Notes under the pieces: generated by a model | Told to the model about the DNA's origin: nothing | Databases searched by the model: none | The model's input: the letters and a program-made list of their open reading frames with translations, nothing else | Translations under genes and position numbers: made by a program | Source of the DNA: Bdellovibrio sp. | Lineage (GTDB): Bacteria > Bdellovibrionota > UBA1018 | Length of the DNA stretch: 18,125 bases | Assembly: GCA_016213345.1 (NCBI GenBank) | Contig: JACRAO010000139.1 | Coordinates: forward strand, 1 to 18,125 | Direction of reading: 5' to 3' | Part shown: positions 14,072 to 18,125 of the stretch, in pieces | Position numbering within the stretch: position 1 is the stretch's first letter | Layout: every line of letters starts with the position of its first letter

Positions 14072-14102
14072 TTGTATTGCTAAATATAACATAAAACTTG
14101 TC

Positions 14103-14132
14103 TTGACCAACATAGTAAATTAAGGCTAAAAC
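14103..14132 (+). promoter_or_regulatory. Candidate promoter for the 14156 gene
   Basis: TTGACC (14103-14108) and TAAAAC (14127-14132) are 18 bases apart, just upstream of the Shine-Dalgarno AAGGAG (14143-14148) and ATG 14156. The -10 is a poor match, so this is tentative. Confidence 0.3.
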
Positions 14133-14155
14133 CTTCTTATTCAAGGAGATTAAAT

Positions 14156-14518
14156 ATGAGATATCTAGTGGTTTTATTTATGTTTATAGGAACTGTAGCT
14201 GTTGCAGATACCATTCAGTTTAAGATTGTACCTGAAACATCGTCTTATGATTTAGAAAGACGAGTCAGACAACTCGAATACGCCGTGCAAGAGCTCCAAA
14301 TGAGGGTCTTTAATTTGCAAATGAGCGCAGGCAAAAAGCCAACACCAGTTCCTGAACCAAAAAATTTTGTTTGTGAGATCAAAGCTTTTTCACAAGTTTA
14401 TCGAGAGTTTGGTTCCACCATGGAAGAAGCAAAAGAAAAAGCAAGACAGGCATGCGTACAAAAACATCACGCTATGCATTGTGATGTAGATGCTGCAAAG
14501 TGTAATCCTAATAAATAG
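14156..14518 (+). CDS. Small secreted coiled-coil protein with four cysteines
   Basis: I do not recognise a named family. The 120-residue product has a signal peptide with an AVA-D cleavage site after about residue 17. A heptad-rich coiled coil follows at about 31-57 (YDLERRVRQLEYAVQELQ), then a Pro-rich linker (61-69). The small C-terminal domain has C73, C100, C109 and C116, which could form two disulfides in the periplasm. The C-terminal pattern FVCEIKAF...EAKEKARQAC...MHCDVDAAKC looks like a small conserved domain rather than random sequence. AAGGAG with a 7-base spacer gives a strong ribosome site, so it is probably well expressed. It is transcribed away from the GalE-HAD gene and 48 bases ahead of the ABC exporter gene. 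Confidence 0.8.
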   Translation: MRYLVVLFMFIGTVAVADTIQFKIVPETSSYDLERRVRQLEYAVQELQMRVFNLQMSAGKKPTPVPEPKNFVCEIKAFSQVYREFGSTMEEAKEKARQACVQKHHAMHCDVDAAKCNPNK

Positions 14519-14566
14519 GTTTTAATAAAAAATAGAGTTTATATTAACGGGTATAAAAATTATTAA

Positions 14567-16279
14567 ATGAACCACATTCTGCGTCTAAGGCCATACATTA
14601 GGCCATATCTTAGGCTGATCGTTGCAAGTACTCTGCTTGCGATCCCGCTTTCGGCTTTGCGTGCTAGCCCAGTTGCTTTGGTGAAATATATTGGCGACAA
14701 TTTGTTTGTAAGCAAGGACCACCAGAAATTGCTATTACTACCGTTACTTTTTATAGCAATTTATTTATTAAACTTTGTTGTGCGCTTCTTTCATTTTTAT
14801 CTTTTGAGGATTGTAGTAGCGCGTGTAAATCAAAAAATTAAAAACGATCTTTTTGAACACCTTATGGGATTGTCAGCAGATCATTTTACAAAGCAAAGCG
14901 TAGGAACATTGATTTCTCGTGTTGGTAATGACCCTCAATATATTGATACAGGGTTATCTTGTTTGAACACTATCATACGAGAACCAATTACTTTTTTGGT
15001 TTTGCTGATAAGTGCTTTTTATCTAAATTGGAAGTTAACCCTGCTCATTGGATTTATTATACCGTTTTTGGCTCTGGTTTTTTCAGCTACTGGGAGAAAT
15101 TTAAAACGTTACATTCAAAACATGTCAGAAGAAACTGCAAAACTTTACTCTACATTGCAAGAGAGTTTTACAGGGATCAGAATTATAAATGCATTTGGCC
15201 TTGAAAAATATATGAGGAAAAAATTTCGCGAAAAATCAGAAAACTACACTCAATTTCTCTTAAAAACAGCTATGTTAGAAGAAGCAGCCCACCCCATGGT
15301 TGAACTTATTGCGGCTTTTGCAATAGCTGGTGTCGTATATTACGGCGGTAGAGAAGTTGTTTATGGCCGTATGACATCTTCTGAATTGTTAGCTTTTTTT
15401 ACTGCTTTTTTTCTTATGGTTAATCCATTAAGAATGTTAAATGACGTTAACATCAAACTAAACACTGTTAGCGCCGCATGCAAAAGAATTTTCGAAGTAT
15501 TTGATTGGAGATCTAACTTGCAAGAAGCATCAGAGCCACTTCATACTTCAGCGTTTACAAAAGAAATTTGTTTCAAAAATGTCTGCTTTGCGTATCCAGA
15601 CATGCCTGAAAAAAATGTTTTAAATAATATTAATCTTAAAATAACCAAAGGTAAAAAAGTGGATATAATATGTGAAAGCGGGGCTGGAAAAAGTTCGCTT
15701 GTGCATCTGATCCCAAGGATTTTTGATGTTACTGGAGGCAGCATATTTTTTGATGGATGTGATATTAGAAATTTTTCATTGGATGGTCTAAGAAAACTAA
15801 TAGCTGTTGTGAGTCAAGATGTGTTTTTATTTAATGACACGATTTCAGAAAATATTCGTTGTGGGAGGTTTTCTGCTACTACTGAAGAAATAAAAGATGC
15901 AGCTAAAAAAGCTCATGCTTTGGATTTTATTGAGTCTTTATCTCAAAGTTTTGATACCGTAATCGGTGATCGAGGGCAAAAACTTTCTGGAGGGGAAAGA
16001 CAGCGTATTGCTATTGCGAGGGCTTTTTTACGAAATGCGCCTATTTTAATTTTAGACGAAGCTACTTCGAATTTAGACTCAGCTTCTGAAAGAGAAGTCC
16101 AAAACGCTATCGAAGCTCTAATGGAAGATAAAACAACCCTGATTATTGCACACCGTTTATCTACCATAAAAAACGTAGATCATATTTTTGTACTAAGCGA
16201 TGGTGAAATTATCGAAGCAGGTAATCATGATGAGCTTTTAAAAAACCACGGCGAATATGCTAGATTTTATTATGTCTAG
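14567..16279 (+). CDS. MsbA-like ABC exporter (fused membrane and ATPase domains)
   Basis: The 570-residue half-transporter carries a six-helix export domain (about 15-300) and an ATPase domain (about 333-570). It would work as a homodimer in the inner membrane. The length and order match MsbA, the lipid A-core flippase, and the glycan-related neighbours agree, but a different lipid or drug substrate cannot be excluded. ATPase motifs are the Q-loop VVSQDVFLF (Q417), the signature LSGGERQR (473-480), Walker B ILILDEAT (493-500), the D-loop SNLDS and the switch H529. The Walker A loop reads CESGAGKSS (369-377), so the usual first glycine is a cysteine while the GK-S core (G374, K375, S376) is intact. 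The final 20 bases overlap the convergent glycosyltransferase gene. No clear Shine-Dalgarno precedes ATG 14567. Confidence 0.9.
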   Translation: MNHILRLRPYIRPYLRLIVASTLLAIPLSALRASPVALVKYIGDNLFVSKDHQKLLLLPLLFIAIYLLNFVVRFFHFYLLRIVVARVNQKIKNDLFEHLMGLSADHFTKQSVGTLISRVGNDPQYIDTGLSCLNTIIREPITFLVLLISAFYLNWKLTLLIGFIIPFLALVFSATGRNLKRYIQNMSEETAKLYSTLQESFTGIRIINAFGLEKYMRKKFREKSENYTQFLLKTAMLEEAAHPMVELIAAFAIAGVVYYGGREVVYGRMTSSELLAFFTAFFLMVNPLRMLNDVNIKLNTVSAACKRIFEVFDWRSNLQEASEPLHTSAFTKEICFKNVCFAYPDMPEKNVLNNINLKITKGKKVDIICESGAGKSSLVHLIPRIFDVTGGSIFFDGCDIRNFSLDGLRKLIAVVSQDVFLFNDTISENIRCGRFSATTEEIKDAAKKAHALDFIESLSQSFDTVIGDRGQKLSGGERQRIAIARAFLRNAPILILDEATSNLDSASEREVQNAIEALMEDKTTLIIAHRLSTIKNVDHIFVLSDGEIIEAGNHDELLKNHGEYARFYYV

Positions 16280-17453
16280 ACAAAATCTGTTTATATAGTG
16301 TGGCTATTTTTTCAGTTTGTGTGTGTAGGTTAAAGTTGATATCGACATTTTTTAGAGCATTGCTCGTAAGTTTGTTACATAATTCTTTGTCTTCTAATAG
16401 TTTAAAAACACATGCAGCCATTTCTTTGGCATTTCCAGGAGAAAATAAAAGTCCTGTTTTCCCGTTATCAACTATTTCTAAAACCCCTCCAGCAGCGGAG
16501 CACACAACTGGAACTTCGCACGCCATGGCTTCGATAATAACTCTACCAAAAGGTTCTGGGCGAATTGAGGCATGCACTAAAACATCAAGTCCATTTATAA
16601 TTTCATTAGTCTCCTTTTGAAAACCTAATAAATGTATTCGATCTTTTAATTTTAGATTTTGAATTTCTTCTTTTATTACTTCCTTGAAGCCTTTTTCACT
16701 AAAAGTGTCATAAATTTCATCCCCTATAATTAGAAAATGTGCTTCAGAACCATTGTCAATCATTTTTTTTGCCATTCTTATAAATTCTATTTGGCCTTTC
16801 CATTTAGCTAAAGCACCTAAAATGCCCACCAATGGAGTACTTTGTGGTAAACATAACTTCTGATGTAAAAGCAGATTTCGTTTTTTTTTAAAATAATTTA
16901 AATCCAATCCATTATAAATTACAGAAACCGAAAGCCCAGAGTTTAGAAATGTATTTGCAGTAGCATGTGAATTTGCAATAATGTGAATTTTGTTACTTGC
17001 TAAGTGTTTTAGAACAAATAACAATGGTCCTTTTTTAAGGATATCTCTTACATGCCATAAAACAGGAATACCCAGATCTTTCAAAAACAAACCACTTATG
17101 AGATGACATTTAATAGCATTAGAATGTATCAGGTCTGGTTTTTCGTTATTTAAAAGCGTTTTTAGTTCTTTGATGTAGCGACGTAGAGGTTTTAAACTTA
17201 GTAGAAGTTGTATGAGTGATCTAAGTTTTCTGTTTCGACTTAGCTCTAGTATTTCTTTTGGCATTTCTATGACATGATGCCGCACACCTATTTGACGTAG
17301 CGCGTCCATTAGGTGGCCTTCTTTTTTAGGTAACAACACGAAGGGGCGACACCATAAGTCTTCTCTTTGTGTTAGTTTTCCAACTAATTCCAAAAGACTT
17401 CGTTCAGCACCACCTAAATGTGTTGAAATAGAATAAAAACAAATTTTTTTCAT
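16260..17453 (-). CDS. GT4-family glycosyltransferase
   Basis: This is a retaining glycosyltransferase with two Rossmann-like domains (GT-B fold, 397 residues) that would add a sugar from an activated donor to a lipid-linked or surface glycan on the inner face of the membrane. The N-terminal acceptor domain has the family glycine turn THLGGAERSL (11-20). The donor half starts after IYNGLDLNYF (179-188) and contains a GALAKWKG (213-220) phosphate-binding stretch. The E-x7-E motif (E300 and E308) lies in PEPFGRVIIEAMA and is followed by SAAGGVLEIV. Donor and acceptor sugars cannot be named. The 3' end overlaps the ABC exporter gene tail-to-tail by 20 bases. ATG 17453 lies in very AT-rich DNA without a visible ribosome site, so low or leaderless translation is possible. 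Confidence 0.9.
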   Translation of the reverse strand: MKKICFYSISTHLGGAERSLLELVGKLTQREDLWCRPFVLLPKKEGHLMDALRQIGVRHHVIEMPKEILELSRNRKLRSLIQLLLSLKPLRRYIKELKTLLNNEKPDLIHSNAIKCHLISGLFLKDLGIPVLWHVRDILKKGPLLFVLKHLASNKIHIIANSHATANTFLNSGLSVSVIYNGLDLNYFKKKRNLLLHQKLCLPQSTPLVGILGALAKWKGQIEFIRMAKKMIDNGSEAHFLIIGDEIYDTFSEKGFKEVIKEEIQNLKLKDRIHLLGFQKETNEIINGLDVLVHASIRPEPFGRVIIEAMACEVPVVCSAAGGVLEIVDNGKTGLLFSPGNAKEMAACVFKLLEDKELCNKLTSNALKNVDINFNLHTQTEKIATLYKQILSRHNKI

Positions 17454-17541
17454 TTTATTATTTATTATATATTCATTAAAATAATAGTGAGAAGTTATTT
17501 AGATAAAAGACTAATATGATCTAATATAGGAACTAGAAATT

Positions 17542-18066
17542 ATGCCAAATATTTACATAAGATATATTGCAGCGTTTCAGATTGTCAGTTTTACCCTTTT
17601 TAATACTCAGGTTTTAGCTGCTGGAGGAGTAACTTTGGATGTCAATAAGGACGCAAAAGAGGCCACGGGACATACGGAATACTTTAATGCTAATAGAGAA
17701 AAAAGAATGATGATTAAAATTTCGTTACTCTCTGGAGTACCCAGACCGGGCATTCATCACATTCCAGATAATACCAATCTTGTAGATATGCTTTCATTGG
17801 CAGGTGGGATTTCCCCAACTGCACAGGCAGACAATATCATCCTCCTTCGCTCTACTGGAGGCAAGCCTCAATCGATGACATTTGATTTGGAGGATCTACT
17901 AAAGTCAGAAAAAAGCAAAATCCCGGTTTTAGCAGAAAATGATGTAATTTATGCACCAGAAAAAACCAATCTAAGAGGAGATATAACAATTAATATCGCC
18001 TTTTATACACTAATTTTAGGCGCTATTTCTGCTACTATTGGATTTATAGCTTTAGTTAAAAAGTAA
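17542..18066 (+). CDS. SLBB-domain envelope protein with C-terminal membrane helix
   Basis: The 174-residue protein begins with a signal peptide (cleavage near VLA-A, residue 26). It has one SLBB domain (about 56-138), with the typical GVPRPGIHHIPDNTNLVDMLSLAGGI core (broken by variable residues) and the closing LAENDVIYAPE. A C-terminal membrane helix (about 149-171) ends in KK. SLBB domains occur in Wza-type polysaccharide export proteins, but the preceding poly-export (PES) domain and any lipobox are missing here. It is therefore an SLBB-only, inner-membrane-tethered periplasmic protein. It might bind glycan or assist an export complex. It is divergent from the glycosyltransferase gene across 88 bp of AT-rich DNA. 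AGGA about 10 bases before the ATG is a plausible ribosome site. Confidence 0.82.
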   Translation: MPNIYIRYIAAFQIVSFTLFNTQVLAAGGVTLDVNKDAKEATGHTEYFNANREKRMMIKISLLSGVPRPGIHHIPDNTNLVDMLSLAGGISPTAQADNIILLRSTGGKPQSMTFDLEDLLKSEKSKIPVLAENDVIYAPEKTNLRGDITINIAFYTLILGAISATIGFIALVKK

Positions 18067-18125
18067 CTAGATTCTGCTGAAAAAGGTTCATCTACTTCGT
18101 TAGATTTCCTCAAAAAATCCTCACA

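Noticed and set aside
18008..18125. 3' end of a minus-strand gene entering from the right edge
   Set aside because: A minus-strand frame is open from the edge, but it would run far into the SLBB gene. The visible stretch is too short to judge, so 18067-18125 is left unassigned.

Overview
The window comes from an AT-rich Gram-negative bacterium. It carries a BamD outer-membrane-assembly lipoprotein, an MsbA-type exporter, a heptose/galactose sugar-nucleotide enzyme, an SLBB polysaccharide-export-type protein and RecO. The mix (secreted coiled-coil protein, BatE-like TPR/SH3 protein, lysine-fermentation genes) would fit a Bdellovibrionota- or deltaproteobacteria-like genome. That placement is an inference, and no marker gene here settles it.

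Layout. (1) 1-4523, minus strand: an amino-acid catabolism operon read in the order leucine-type dehydrogenase, kdd, kamD, kamE. KamDE moves the terminal amino group of beta-lysine and Kdd oxidises the product, which is the middle part of the 3,5-diaminohexanoate route of lysine fermentation. A 23-bp sequence carrying the stop/start junction is tandemly repeated between the dehydrogenase and kdd. (2) 4524-4836: a 313-bp gap with a candidate promoter. (3) 4837-6759, plus: a 640-residue membrane-anchored protein of unknown function with charged coils and a Gln/SYPG-repeat tail, followed convergently by a cold-shock protein gene. (4) 7064-8569, minus: an M20-fold protein that has lost most of its metal ligands and its catalytic Glu. 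(5) 8615-11624, plus: an operon-like run of BatE-like TPR/SH3 protein, BamD, a TPR protein and RecO.

(6) 11571-12537: an AbrB-type antitoxin and RelE/ParE-type toxin pair. It is flanked by two nested pairs of direct repeats. The outer pair copies the last coding bases of recO and supplies the C-terminus of the next gene, which looks like the footprint of a small integrated cassette. (7) 12506-14071, minus: an unusual fusion of a GalE-type epimerase with a GmhB/HisB-N-type HAD phosphatase. (8) 14156-18066: a small secreted coiled-coil protein, an MsbA-like ABC exporter, a convergent GT4 glycosyltransferase, and a divergent SLBB-only membrane protein. With the fusion gene, these form a cell-surface glycan neighbourhood.

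The best candidates for something undescribed are the degenerate M20 protein, the recO-end cassette with nested repeats, the GalE-HAD fusion, and the tandemly repeated operon junction. I found no RNA genes, CRISPR arrays, transposases or integrases.
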